From: an uncultured Victivallales bacterium
GTDB taxonomy: Bacteria > Verrucomicrobiota > Lentisphaeria > Oligosphaerales > JAFGRS01
DNA: 17,095 nt
Direction of reading: 5' to 3'
Assembly: GCA_903834675.1 (NCBI GenBank)
Contig: CAILKC010000327.1
Location: 1-17,095, forward strand
Below the pieces are notes generated by a model. It was not told where the DNA came from, made no database searches, and saw nothing but the letters and a program-made list of their open reading frames with translations. The first letter of the stretch is position 1. The number at the start of each line of letters is the position of its first letter. Positions 1 to 6,123 of the stretch are shown piece by piece. The position numbers and the translations under genes were made by a program.

Positions 1-252
1 CAGCGGCGGCGGCGCGCCGGGCGCGGCGGCCGACGGCTGCGGGACGGTCGTGGGCGCCGGTCGCGCCGCCGCGACCGCGCTGGGAACCGGCGCGCTCACG
101 GGGCTGAGCGCCTCGGGGCCCGTCGGCGCCTCCCGGAACAGCGCGTTGGCGAGTTGCGCGATCACCGCGGAGTCGAAGGGGGCCAGCCCCGCCAGAGGGT
201 CGACGCTGGCCAGCCCCGGAGCAGCGGTTGGGGCTTGGTTGGGGGTGATCAT
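1..252 (-). CDS. N-terminal cargo-targeting region of a probable encapsulated cysteine desulfurase (partial, runs off left edge)
   Basis: Only the first 84 codons lie inside the window. The ATG at 252 overlaps the encapsulin stop codon (ATGA, 4-nt overlap), so the two proteins are translationally coupled. The visible part is low-complexity and rich in Ala and Pro (residues 48-84 are almost only A, P, V, T, S). It looks intrinsically disordered. One ordered-looking patch stands out at about residues 18-43, containing DPLAGLAPF followed by an amphipathic stretch with [13 protein letters not shown]. Family 2A encapsulins are known to package a cysteine desulfurase through a long disordered N-terminal extension with short conserved motifs of this LAN-containing kind, usually encoded next to the shell gene. 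The desulfurase domain itself (PLP lysine, catalytic cysteine) is outside the window, so the enzyme identity is inferred from position and from this extension. Another cargo with the same targeting tag cannot be excluded. Confidence 0.72.
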   Translation of the reverse strand, partial: MITPNQAPTAAPGLASVDPLAGLAPFDSAVIAQLANALFREAPTGPEALSPVSAPVPSAVAAARPAPTTVPQPSAAAPGAPPPL

Positions 253-1190
253 TTCGGCCACGCATACTCATGGTAGAGGTCGACATCGACGTTTTCCAGG
301 ACCCCGAGCGCATCCTCGGTCAACACCGCCGCCGAGCAGTAGAGCGAGACCAGGTAGGAAGCGATGGTGGTGGCGTCGATGCCCATGAAGCGCACCGACA
401 GACCCGGTGCCTGCTCGCCGGGCAGACCGGACTGGAACAGGCCGACGACACCCTGCTTCGCTTCGCCCGTGCGCAGCAGCAGGATGCTACTCTTCTCGCT
501 GCCCTTCTTGCCCGTGAGCGGAATCTTGTCGCTCGGCACCAGCGGAATGCCGCGCCAGGTCAGGAACGGGTTGCCGAAGAGGGTCACCGTCGGCGGCGGC
601 ACCCCGCGACGGGTGCATTCGCGCCCGAACGCCGCAATGGCGCGCGGGTGTGCCAGGAAGAACGCGGGCTCCTTCCAGACTTTGGCCAGCAGTTCGTCGA
701 GGTCGTCAGGCGTCGGGGCGCCTTTGCGGGTCGGGATACGCATCGAGGGCGCCGCGTTCTTGAGCAGGCCGTAGTCGGCGTTATTGATCAGCTCGAACTC
801 CTGCCGTTCCTTGAGGTTCTCGACGGTCAGGCGCAGCTGCTCCTTGATCTGGTCGTGCGGGCTGTTGTAGAGGTCAGAGACGCGGGTGTGGACGCCGAGC
901 ACGGCTTTGATCGAGCTTAGCACGTACTCGCGTGGCCGCTCCACGTAGTCAACGTAGGCTGTGGGCAGCGGCTGGTCGGTCTTGGCCGCGCAGAGCACCA
1001 CCTGGGCCGCCTCGCCCTCCTTGGCGCGGTTCACCCGGTAGACGCCAGCTTCGACCGGGACCCAGGACAGCAGCCGCGGCAACCAGCGCGGCGTGATGAT
1101 CTGGCTCTGGACTACCGTCTTCTGCGTGTTGGCTAGCTGCCGTGCGGCGGCATCGCCCAGGACCTTCCGATTCAGGGTCTCGTCGGACAT
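249..1190 (-). CDS. srpI: Family 2A encapsulin shell protein (SrpI-like, HK97 fold)
   Basis: This 313-residue protein matches the SrpI-type family 2A encapsulin shell protein over its full length, which is the normal family size. Recognisable conserved blocks are the N-terminal arm with [12 protein letters not shown] (residues 15-26), [18 protein letters not shown] (32-49), [10 protein letters not shown] (80-89), [10 protein letters not shown] (105-114), GAPTPDDLD (157-165), [20 protein letters not shown] (173-192), [11 protein letters not shown] (196-206) and [14 protein letters not shown] (258-271). It should self-assemble into an icosahedral protein shell in the cytoplasm. The start is set at 1190 because AGGAG lies 9 nt upstream. 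An in-frame ATG at 1253 would add 21 Arg-rich residues not expected in the family. Family 2A shells enclose cysteine desulfurase and have been linked to sulfur starvation and sulfur storage. The cargo gene follows with a 4-nt overlap. A 202-nt gap from the preceding moeB-like gene could hold a separate promoter. Confidence 0.96.
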   Translation of the reverse strand: MSDETLNRKVLGDAAARQLANTQKTVVQSQIITPRWLPRLLSWVPVEAGVYRVNRAKEGEAAQVVLCAAKTDQPLPTAYVDYVERPREYVLSSIKAVLGVHTRVSDLYNSPHDQIKEQLRLTVENLKERQEFELINNADYGLLKNAAPSMRIPTRKGAPTPDDLDELLAKVWKEPAFFLAHPRAIAAFGRECTRRGVPPPTVTLFGNPFLTWRGIPLVPSDKIPLTGKKGSEKSSILLLRTGEAKQGVVGLFQSGLPGEQAPGLSVRFMGIDATTIASYLVSLYCSAAVLTEDALGVLENVDVDLYHEYAWPK

Positions 1191-1272
1191 CGTCTGTTTC
1201 TCCTGCTTCCTGGTGGTGGGCCTGCGCTGCGCCCGTGGGGCTCTACTCGCCATGGCCGTCCCCTACCATAGT

Positions 1273-1300
1273 ATTCCCATGGTTACACTTACTCGGGAAT
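1273..1300. promoter_or_regulatory. Inverted repeat upstream of the encapsulin gene, possible operator
   Basis: ATTCCC (1273-1278) and GGGAAT (1295-1300) form a perfect 6-bp inverted repeat with a 16-nt spacer. It lies about 83-110 nt upstream of the encapsulin start, in the 202-nt gap after the moeB-like gene. The gap is AT-richer than its surroundings. No strong -35/-10 pair could be fixed beside it. It may be an operator or may be chance. Confidence 0.25.
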
Positions 1301-1392
1301 GCCAATTCTGCAACTCTATAGGATTTGGAATGTTACGAACACGTCCCCGGGTGAGTCTGGAACGCACGCAGAAGGGGGCGCGGCCGCGAGGG

Positions 1393-2826
1393 CTAGTAGC
1401 GCGGCAAGGACGGGTCGATGCGCTCGGCCCAGGCGTCGACGCCGCCATTGAGGATCAGCAGGCGTCCGAAGCCCGCCTTACGCAGCAGTTGGTAGGCCTG
1501 CAGACTGCGCGCGCCGCGGTGGCAGTGGAGGGTGTAGGTCGTGGCGGAGTCCAGCTCGTGCAGGCGCGCGGTCAACTCGCTCAGGGGAAAGGGAATCGAG
1601 CCGGGAATCTGCACGATCTGGAATTCGTGTGGCTCACGGACATCGAGGAGGCGGAAGCTCTCGCCGGCCTGCCGCCGTTGGTGGAAGTCTTCGACGCTGA
1701 GGCTGGCGATGCCGCGGCCGTCGACCTCGGGTTCACTGCCGCGCAACTGGCAGAAGGCGTCGTAGTCGATGGGGGCGGTGACCGTGGGCGCCGTGCCGCA
1801 GACCGCGCACTTCGCGTTCTTGCGTACGGCGAGTTCGCGGAAGGTGAAGGCCATGGCGTCGAACATCACGAAGCGGCCGATGAGCGAGTCGCCGACCCCG
1901 AGGATGAGCTTCAAGACTTCCAGCGCCTGCAACGAGCCGACGATCCCCGGCAGCACGCCGAGCACGCCGCCCTCAGCGCAGGAGGGGACGAGGCCGGGCG
2001 GTGGGGGCTCGGGGAACATGCAGCGGTAGCACGGTCCACGCTTGGCATCGAAGACGCTGACCTGCCCGTCGAAGCGGAAGATGCTGGCGTAGACGTTGGG
2101 CTTGCCCGAGAGTACGCAGGCATCGTTGACCAGATAGCGGGTGGGGAAGTTGTCGGTGCCGTCGGCGATGATGTCGTACTCCTGGAACAGGTCCATGACG
2201 TTCCAACTCGATAGATGCAGCGAGTGAGGCACGATCTCGATCTCGGGATTGAGCTGGGTCAGGCGCTCGCGGGCGGCCTCGATCTTGGGGCGGCCGACGT
2301 CGGCGGTGCTATAGAGGATCTGGCGCTGGATGTTGGTCAGGTCGACGGTGTCGAAGTCGACCACGCCGATGCGGCCGACGCCTGCGGCGGCGAGGTAGAG
2401 CGTCAAGGGAGAGCCCAGCCCCCCGGCGCCGATGCAGAGCACCTTGGCGCTCTTCAGGCGCTTCTGGCCAGCCAGGGTTACCTCCGGCATGATCAGATGC
2501 CGGCTATAGCGCAAGATCTCGTCGCGCGAGAGCTTTACCTCCGGGGCGCCGCCGGCGATGGCGGGGACGATGGTGAGCACGTCGCCGTCTTTGAGGGCCA
2601 CGGCGGCGAGGGTTGGGGCGAGGTCGCGGACGTTCTGGTCGCCCAGGTAGAGGTTGACGAAGCTACGCAGTTTGCCCGAGTCGTCAAAAAGCTGTTTACG
2701 CAGGTCGGGGCTCTTCTCGGCGAGGGCGAGCATGGCGCCCTCGGCGGTCAGCGCCTCCACCGCGAGGCTCTTGGCGCCGCCGACGTAGCGCCGCAGCGGC
2801 GTGGGAATGAGGATCGAGACAGCCAT
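1393..2826 (-). CDS. moeB: MoaD/CysO-like - MoeB/ThiF adenylyltransferase - rhodanese three-domain fusion
   Basis: The 477-residue protein has three domains. Residues 1-93 are a ubiquitin-like sulfur carrier of the MoaD/ThiS/CysO type, ending in AGG at 91-93. Residues 95-345 are an E1-like MoeB/ThiF domain with the RYSRHLIMPEV signature, the nucleotide loop GAGGLGSP (133-140), the catalytic cysteine in PSCAEGG (C283) and a zinc site formed by C266/C269 and C340/C343. Residues 370-477 are a rhodanese domain with the active-site loop CHRGARS (C435). The E1 domain should adenylate the carrier C-terminus and the rhodanese should supply persulfide sulfur to form a thiocarboxylate. MoaD-type carriers need a free C-terminal Gly-Gly, but here the pair is internal with only a few linker residues before the E1 domain. 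Cleavage by the neighbouring JAMM protease is an attractive explanation. AGGAGA lies 7 nt before the ATG, and the JAMM stop is 20 nt upstream. Confidence 0.93.
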   Translation of the reverse strand: MAVSILIPTPLRRYVGGAKSLAVEALTAEGAMLALAEKSPDLRKQLFDDSGKLRSFVNLYLGDQNVRDLAPTLAAVALKDGDVLTIVPAIAGGAPEVKLSRDEILRYSRHLIMPEVTLAGQKRLKSAKVLCIGAGGLGSPLTLYLAAAGVGRIGVVDFDTVDLTNIQRQILYSTADVGRPKIEAARERLTQLNPEIEIVPHSLHLSSWNVMDLFQEYDIIADGTDNFPTRYLVNDACVLSGKPNVYASIFRFDGQVSVFDAKRGPCYRCMFPEPPPPGLVPSCAEGGVLGVLPGIVGSLQALEVLKLILGVGDSLIGRFVMFDAMAFTFRELAVRKNAKCAVCGTAPTVTAPIDYDAFCQLRGSEPEVDGRGIASLSVEDFHQRRQAGESFRLLDVREPHEFQIVQIPGSIPFPLSELTARLHELDSATTYTLHCHRGARSLQAYQLLRKAGFGRLLILNGGVDAWAERIDPSLPRY

Positions 2827-2846
2827 CGGATGATCTCCTTGGAGGG

Positions 2847-3302
2847 TTACGGTGGCGCCGTGGGGTGGTCCTGGATCTCAACCTCGACGAAGGCTCCGCC
2901 CGGCTCGGCGAGCGCGAAGGCGCTGAGGTCGGTCGCGCGGCCCTGCTGGACCGCGCAGATCAGGTACAGGTAGCCGCACCAGGCGTGCGTGCGGTCATAC
3001 TCCGAAGGCTGCGCCGGGTGGTCGGGGTGGCTGTGATAGTAGCCGATGACATCCTGACCGCTGGCGCGGGCGTACTGTTCCATCTGCAACTGGAACGCGG
3101 GGGGCACGAGGTAGCGCCGCGCCTGGTCTCCGGAGTGCTCGTTCGGGGCGGCCTTGATCTCGGTCACCCGCCAGGGCGCGGTGGTGCCGTCGCCCTCACC
3201 CACGAGGGCGCCGCAGGACTCGCTCGGGTACTGCGCTTCGGCGTGCTGCCGCAGGGCGCGTTCGAGGGGCTCCGGAAGCCTGCTCAGGGCGGGCCGACTC
3301 AT
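2847..3302 (-). CDS. JAMM/MPN+ metalloprotease (Mec-like, sulfur-carrier processing)
   Basis: The 151-residue protein is a single JAB1/MPN+ domain of the small bacterial type. The zinc and catalytic motif is complete: E28 in PSESCGALVG, H90 and H92 in YYHSHP, and S100-x2-D103 in PSEYD. In Mycobacterium tuberculosis the homologous Mec enzyme releases cysteine from the sulfur carrier CysO after CysM has joined the two. Related JAMM enzymes cut ubiquitin-like fusions after Gly-Gly. Here it sits between a cysteine synthase and a fusion containing a CysO/MoaD-like domain, so it could do either job or both. Its ATG overlaps the cysteine synthase stop by 4 nt, and GAGGAG (3305-3310) lies just ahead of it. 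It is probably cytosolic, as no signal peptide is visible. Confidence 0.92.
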   Translation of the reverse strand: MSRPALSRLPEPLERALRQHAEAQYPSESCGALVGEGDGTTAPWRVTEIKAAPNEHSGDQARRYLVPPAFQLQMEQYARASGQDVIGYYHSHPDHPAQPSEYDRTHAWCGYLYLICAVQQGRATDLSAFALAEPGGAFVEVEIQDHPTAPP

Positions 3303-4276
3303 GGATTCTCCTCGTCCCAGGATGGCTGCCCGAGCGACTTCATGACGTTGTCCGGCAGGATCGCCACGATGAGGCCGCGCTCGAGGCCCTCGGCGACCTG
3401 CAGCGCCGCAGCGATGGCGGCCCCGCCGCTGGTTCCGGCCGGGAGCCCTTCCTCGCGCGCCAGGCGCCGCGCCATCGCCTGCGCCGCTTCGGTGGCAACG
3501 TCGACCTGGCGGTGCATGAGACTGGCGTCGAAGATGGGCGGCACCTCGGTCGAGGCGAAGTGTTTGGTCCCCTCTATCCCGTGGTAGGCAGCGTCGGGCT
3601 GTACCGCGATCCGCTGCACGGCCGGGTTCAGTTCCTTGAGGCGGCGGCTGACCCCGGTGAAGGTGCCGCTCGTGCCCATGATGGCCACGAAGTGGGTGAT
3701 CTGGCCCTGGGTCTGCTCCCAGATCTCCGGGGCCGTGCTCTCGTAGTGGGCGCGCCAGTTCATGGGGTTGCTGTACTGATCCAGATAGACGTAGCGGTCG
3801 GGGTGCGCCGCCGCCATCTGGCAGGCTACCGCCCGAGCGCCGTCGGCGCCCTCCTGCGCATCGGTCAGCACCAACTCGGCACCGAGCAGGCGCAGCAGCC
3901 GCTGGCGCGCCGCGCTGGTATTCGCCGGCAGGCAGAGCGTCACCCGATGGCCGCGGGCGGCGCCGATCTGCGCCAGGGCGATGCCGGTATTGCCGCTGGT
4001 CGAGTCCAGCAGGGTCCGGGTCCCGCCGCCGAGCAGGCCCCGCGCTTCGGCATCGCGGATCATCCACAGCGCCGGCCGATCCTTCACCGAGCCGGCGGGG
4101 TTCATCCACTCGACCTTGGCGTAGATCTCCGCGCCGGAACCGGGGGCTCGGATACGCCGGAGCCGTACCAGCGGCGTCTGGCCGACAGGCGCCAGGCCAG
4201 TCGGCTCGGACGACACCCCAGGCAGTCTCCCGTCGGTCGCCTTCAAGATGGATTGAGAGGGTATTTGCAGTGACAC
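3299..4276 (-). CDS. cysM: Cysteine synthase, CysM-type (PLP fold type II)
   Basis: The 325-residue protein is a PLP-dependent beta-replacement enzyme. It has the PLP lysine K65 in NPAGSVKDRPA, the substrate loop TSGNTG (93-98) and the phosphate-binding GTSGT (201-205). Blocks such as LPANTSAARQRLLRLLGAEL (117-136), QYSNPMN (167-173) and THFVAIMGTSGT (194-205) resemble mycobacterial CysM, which takes sulfur from the thiocarboxylated carrier CysO rather than from free sulfide. The region aligned with mycobacterial Arg220, linked to O-phosphoserine use, shows Thr/Lys here. With cysE next door, O-acetylserine is the likelier acceptor. Start is GTG at 4276, with GGGAG 9 nt upstream. This adds about 28 residues before the usual GxTPLVRL start, so a later start is possible. 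The gene follows cysE after 136 nt and overlaps the JAMM gene by 4 nt. Confidence 0.92.
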   Translation of the reverse strand: MSLQIPSQSILKATDGRLPGVSSEPTGLAPVGQTPLVRLRRIRAPGSGAEIYAKVEWMNPAGSVKDRPALWMIRDAEARGLLGGGTRTLLDSTSGNTGIALAQIGAARGHRVTLCLPANTSAARQRLLRLLGAELVLTDAQEGADGARAVACQMAAAHPDRYVYLDQYSNPMNWRAHYESTAPEIWEQTQGQITHFVAIMGTSGTFTGVSRRLKELNPAVQRIAVQPDAAYHGIEGTKHFASTEVPPIFDASLMHRQVDVATEAAQAMARRLAREEGLPAGTSGGAAIAAALQVAEGLERGLIVAILPDNVMKSLGQPSWDEENP

Positions 4277-4412
4277 GTGAGGACACTCCCTGATGGTCTC
4301 GTCCCCTGAGTCGGACTCTCACGCCGCGGGCGCCTACTGTACGCGGCCAGACCCTTGCGGGCAACCGGAGCAGCGCAGCGGTCCGATCCTCGATGGGGCT
4401 GGATGACTCTCC

Positions 4413-5219
4413 TCAAATGCAGAAATCGGACTCCACAAGCTGGTCCATCAGCCGGGCCGGTTCGAGACACTTGGGTTTGCCGACGACGCGGGCCGGCACC
4501 CCGGCGACGGTGGAATGGGGCGGCACCTCGCCCAGGACGACGCTACCGGCCGCGATCTTCGAGCCATCGCCGATACGGATATTCCCAAGGATAATTGCAC
4601 CCGCCCCGATCAAGACGCCGTGGCCGACCTTGGGATGGCGGTCGCCGGACTCCTTGCCGGTGCCGCCGAGGGTCACGCCGTGCAGCATGGAAACATCGTC
4701 GCCGACCACCGCCGTCTCGCCAATGACCACGCCGGATCCATGATCCATCAGGACGCCTTTGCCGATCCGGGCCGCAGGGTGAATATCCACATCGAAGGCC
4801 TCGGAAATCCGGTTCTGCAAGCACAACGCCAGTGACTGTCGCTCCTGCTGCCAGAGCCAGTGGGCGATGCGGTAGGATTGCAGAGCGTGGAACCCCTTGA
4901 AGTGCAGGAACGGCTGCACCACGCTGCGCGCTGCCGGGTCGCGCTCCATGACCGCGCCGAGATCACCGCGGACCGCCGCCCCGATCTCGGGCGCGCTCGC
5001 CAACGCTTCGCTGAAGACGTCGCGCAGGGCAACGGCCGGCAGGTAAGACGAGGCCAACTTGCCGGCTAGGAAGAGGGAAATGGCCGATTCCAGCGACCGG
5101 TGTCGCAGAATCGTGTCGTGCAGGTACCCCGCCAGCATCGGCTCCGCCTGAGCCGCGACGGCAGCCTCGCGGCGAAGCCGCTCCCACATGGCGTCCTCTG
5201 TGGCTTCTGTGGCTGACAT
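4413..5219 (-). CDS. cysE: Serine O-acetyltransferase
   Basis: The 268-residue protein is a full-length CysE: a helical N-terminal domain (about 1-140) followed by a left-handed beta-helix of hexapeptide repeats (about 145-245). The catalytic pair is D145 in VDIHPAARIG and H160 in MDHGSG, matching Asp143 and His158 of the E. coli enzyme. The DRHPKVGHGVLIGAGA block (193-208) is also typical. It transfers acetyl from acetyl-CoA to serine to give O-acetylserine, the acceptor for cysteine synthase. The protein ends in ESDFCI. A C-terminal isoleucine is what CysE uses to dock in the cysteine synthase active site, so a cysteine synthase complex may form. The ATG at 5219 has AGGGA 8 nt upstream. It is the first gene of the minus-strand cysteine/encapsulin cluster. 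Confidence 0.96.
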   Translation of the reverse strand: MSATEATEDAMWERLRREAAVAAQAEPMLAGYLHDTILRHRSLESAISLFLAGKLASSYLPAVALRDVFSEALASAPEIGAAVRGDLGAVMERDPAARSVVQPFLHFKGFHALQSYRIAHWLWQQERQSLALCLQNRISEAFDVDIHPAARIGKGVLMDHGSGVVIGETAVVGDDVSMLHGVTLGGTGKESGDRHPKVGHGVLIGAGAIILGNIRIGDGSKIAAGSVVLGEVPPHSTVAGVPARVVGKPKCLEPARLMDQLVESDFCI

Positions 5220-5242
5220 GAGCTTGATCCCTACCTGACATA

Positions 5243-5262
5243 ACTATTTCGAGTGAGATAGT
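5243..5262. promoter_or_regulatory. Dyad operator candidate upstream of cysE
   Basis: On the minus strand the sequence reads ACTATCTCACTCGAAATAGT. Its arms ACTATcTC and GAaATAGT pair at 7 of 8 positions around a 4-nt centre. It lies 24 nt upstream of the cysE start, where a repressor or activator of the operon could bind. AT-rich dyads of this length are seen for Rrf2-type regulators (CymR, IscR) of cysteine genes, but no regulator is encoded in the window and that assignment is only a guess. No clear -35/-10 pair with normal spacing was found beside it. Confidence 0.4.
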
Positions 5263-5421
5263 AGTTACGGTAGCGCTTCCCTGTCCCTCTGCAAGTCCAG
5301 GTGAAGGCGAAAAGAACCGCCTACCCCGGCCGGAACGGGTGCGCCCTGGACGGGTTGGCGACACGCCCTGCTGGCCTCCGGTGCGGCGCATCACCTGCGC
5401 TATTTTCCCTGATGCTGCGGC

Positions 5422-5454
5422 TTGACAAGCTGCAAGTTCTACCCATGTTATAAT
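5422..5454 (+). promoter_or_regulatory. Consensus -35/-10 elements with long spacer
   Basis: TTGACA (5422-5427) and TATAAT (5449-5454) are both perfect sigma-70 consensus hexamers on the plus strand in GC-rich surroundings. The spacer is 21 nt, longer than the usual 16-18, so the pair may be suboptimal or one box may be fortuitous. Predicted transcription would start near 5461, at the first copy of the 9-bp repeat, and run toward the HPr-like gene. Confidence 0.5.
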
Positions 5455-5461
5455 GTTGATA

Positions 5462-5530
5462 GACAACCTAGACAACCTAGACAACCTAGACAACCTAGAC
5501 AACCTAGACAACCTAGACAACCTAGACAAC
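5462..5530. repeat. Tandem repeat, 9-bp unit GACAACCTA, 7.7 copies
   Basis: Seven perfect copies of GACAACCTA run from 5462 to 5524, followed by GACAAC. The copies show no mismatch, which suggests recent slippage or active maintenance. The array begins at the position where the upstream promoter should start transcription, so it would form the 5' end of the RNA. Confidence 0.95.
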
Positions 5531-5611
5531 GGACGAATCGAGTTAGGTAGCAGTTAGGGACGTCATGTTCGAGAGCAGACAGATCAGAGGCAGCAGATCG
5601 GCGTGTCGCCG

Positions 5612-5674
5612 ATGTCTTGTCCGTGCCCCGGCTGCGGAAGGGAGCGTAGGGTGGATGGGTTGACGGTCTGCTGA
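5612..5674 (+). CDS. Possible 20-residue Cys-rich (zinc-ribbon-like) peptide
   Basis: An ATG at 5612 opens a 20-codon frame encoding MSCPCPGCGRERRVDGLTVC. The CPxCGRER-x-VDG-x2-C pattern is reminiscent of half a zinc ribbon. No Shine-Dalgarno site is visible and the ATG is buried in the hairpin at 5597-5613. It may be a chance frame, a leader peptide or a remnant of a longer gene. Confidence 0.15.
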   Translation: MSCPCPGCGRERRVDGLTVC

Positions 5675-5696
5675 TTCAGTCATAGCATCATCCACA

Positions 5697-5732
5697 ACGC
5701 CCGCATCCGGGATCTCCGCTGCGGGCGTTTTT
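5697..5732 (+). terminator. Intrinsic terminator
   Basis: The 9-bp stem ACGCCCGCA (5697-5705) pairs with TGCGGGCGT (5720-5728). The loop contains a further CGG/CCG pairing, and a T run follows (5728-5732). It would end the RNA started near 5461, before the HPr-like gene. Confidence 0.8.
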
Positions 5733-5774
5733 GCGTTTGCGGGACGTGGTTCCAGTACTTAGGGCGAGGTCTGT

Positions 5775-6038
5775 ATGCGGCGTCAGCGGTTCATCGTACA
5801 AAACGAGTTCGGCATGCATCTGCGGGTTGCGCAGCGGGTTGTGGAGACGTCCCGGAGACAGTCTTCACAGGTCACGCTCTGCCGGGGATGCACCAAGGCC
5901 AATGGGTGCTCCATCTTCGAGCTCCTTCTCCTGCAGGCAACGCAGGGGTCGGAGGTGGAGTTGGTCGTCTGCGGTGGGGATGAGGAGAGAGCGCTGCGCG
6001 AACTGGGGGAGGTGTTCTCAGGGGGCGCGGGGATATAG
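5775..6038 (+). CDS. HPr-like phosphocarrier protein (PTS family)
   Basis: The 87-residue protein has the exact length and layout of HPr. His15 sits in NEFGMHLRVAQ with Arg17 retained, and Ser46 sits in NGCSIFELLLLQA, at the same numbers as in classic HPr. The C-terminal GGDEERALRELGEVF matches the last helix. The usual proline after Arg17 is Val here. The active-site His would be phosphorylated by PTS enzyme I. Ser46 would be the target of HPr kinase in bacteria that have it. No enzyme I, enzyme II or hprK gene lies in the window, so a regulatory role rather than sugar uptake is possible. GCGAGG lies 5 nt before the ATG. The gene follows the putative structured RNA and precedes a glycogen-binding protein gene. 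Confidence 0.85.
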   Translation: MRRQRFIVQNEFGMHLRVAQRVVETSRRQSSQVTLCRGCTKANGCSIFELLLLQATQGSEVELVVCGGDEERALRELGEVFSGGAGI

Positions 6039-6123
6039 GATGAGTCAGGTAGAGTCAACGCACGGTCACGTACAGGGCTTCTCCGCACAGGGTGGAGCGA
6101 GCCGGACAACAGGAGATGGTAAG

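Larger units (their letters stand above)
5462..5732 (+). ncRNA. Putative structured noncoding RNA or leader upstream of the HPr-like gene
   Basis: The segment lies between a consensus-like promoter and a strong intrinsic terminator. It contains the 9-bp repeats, a perfect 7-bp hairpin with a 3-nt loop (ATCGGCG 5597-5603 with CGCCGAT 5607-5613), and a second long hairpin closed by GTGGATG (5651-5657) and CATCCAC (5689-5695) with an inner TGAC/GTCA stem. It does not match 6S, SRP, tmRNA or RNase P RNA as far as can be judged by eye. It could be a free small RNA or an attenuating leader of the HPr-like gene, whose start is 43 nt beyond the terminator. Riboswitch identity is unknown. Confidence 0.4.

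Noticed and set aside
249..1190. Phage HK97 capsid protein from a prophage
   Set aside because: No terminase, portal or protease gene is present, and the conserved blocks match family 2A encapsulins with cysteine genes alongside.
1191..1253. Upstream in-frame ATG giving an encapsulin with 21 extra residues
   Set aside because: The extension is Arg-rich and untypical of the family, while the ATG at 1190 has a well-spaced AGGAG.
1393..2826. Molybdopterin biosynthesis role for the MoeB-like fusion
   Set aside because: No other moa or mog gene is present, and the neighbours are cysteine synthesis genes plus JAMM, which fit a cysteine sulfur-carrier role better. A dual role cannot be excluded.
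4963..5529. Minus-strand frame starting in the 9-bp repeats (repeated Leu-Ser-Arg)
   Set aside because: It runs over the start of cysE in another frame and has no recognisable domain or start signal.
5462..5530. CRISPR array
   Set aside because: The units are 9 bp with no spacers, and there are no cas genes.
5453..5557. 34-codon frame through the 9-bp repeats, encoding repeated Asp-Asn-Leu
   Set aside because: The ATG overlaps the -10 box, there is no ribosome site, and any 9-bp repeat gives a periodic peptide.
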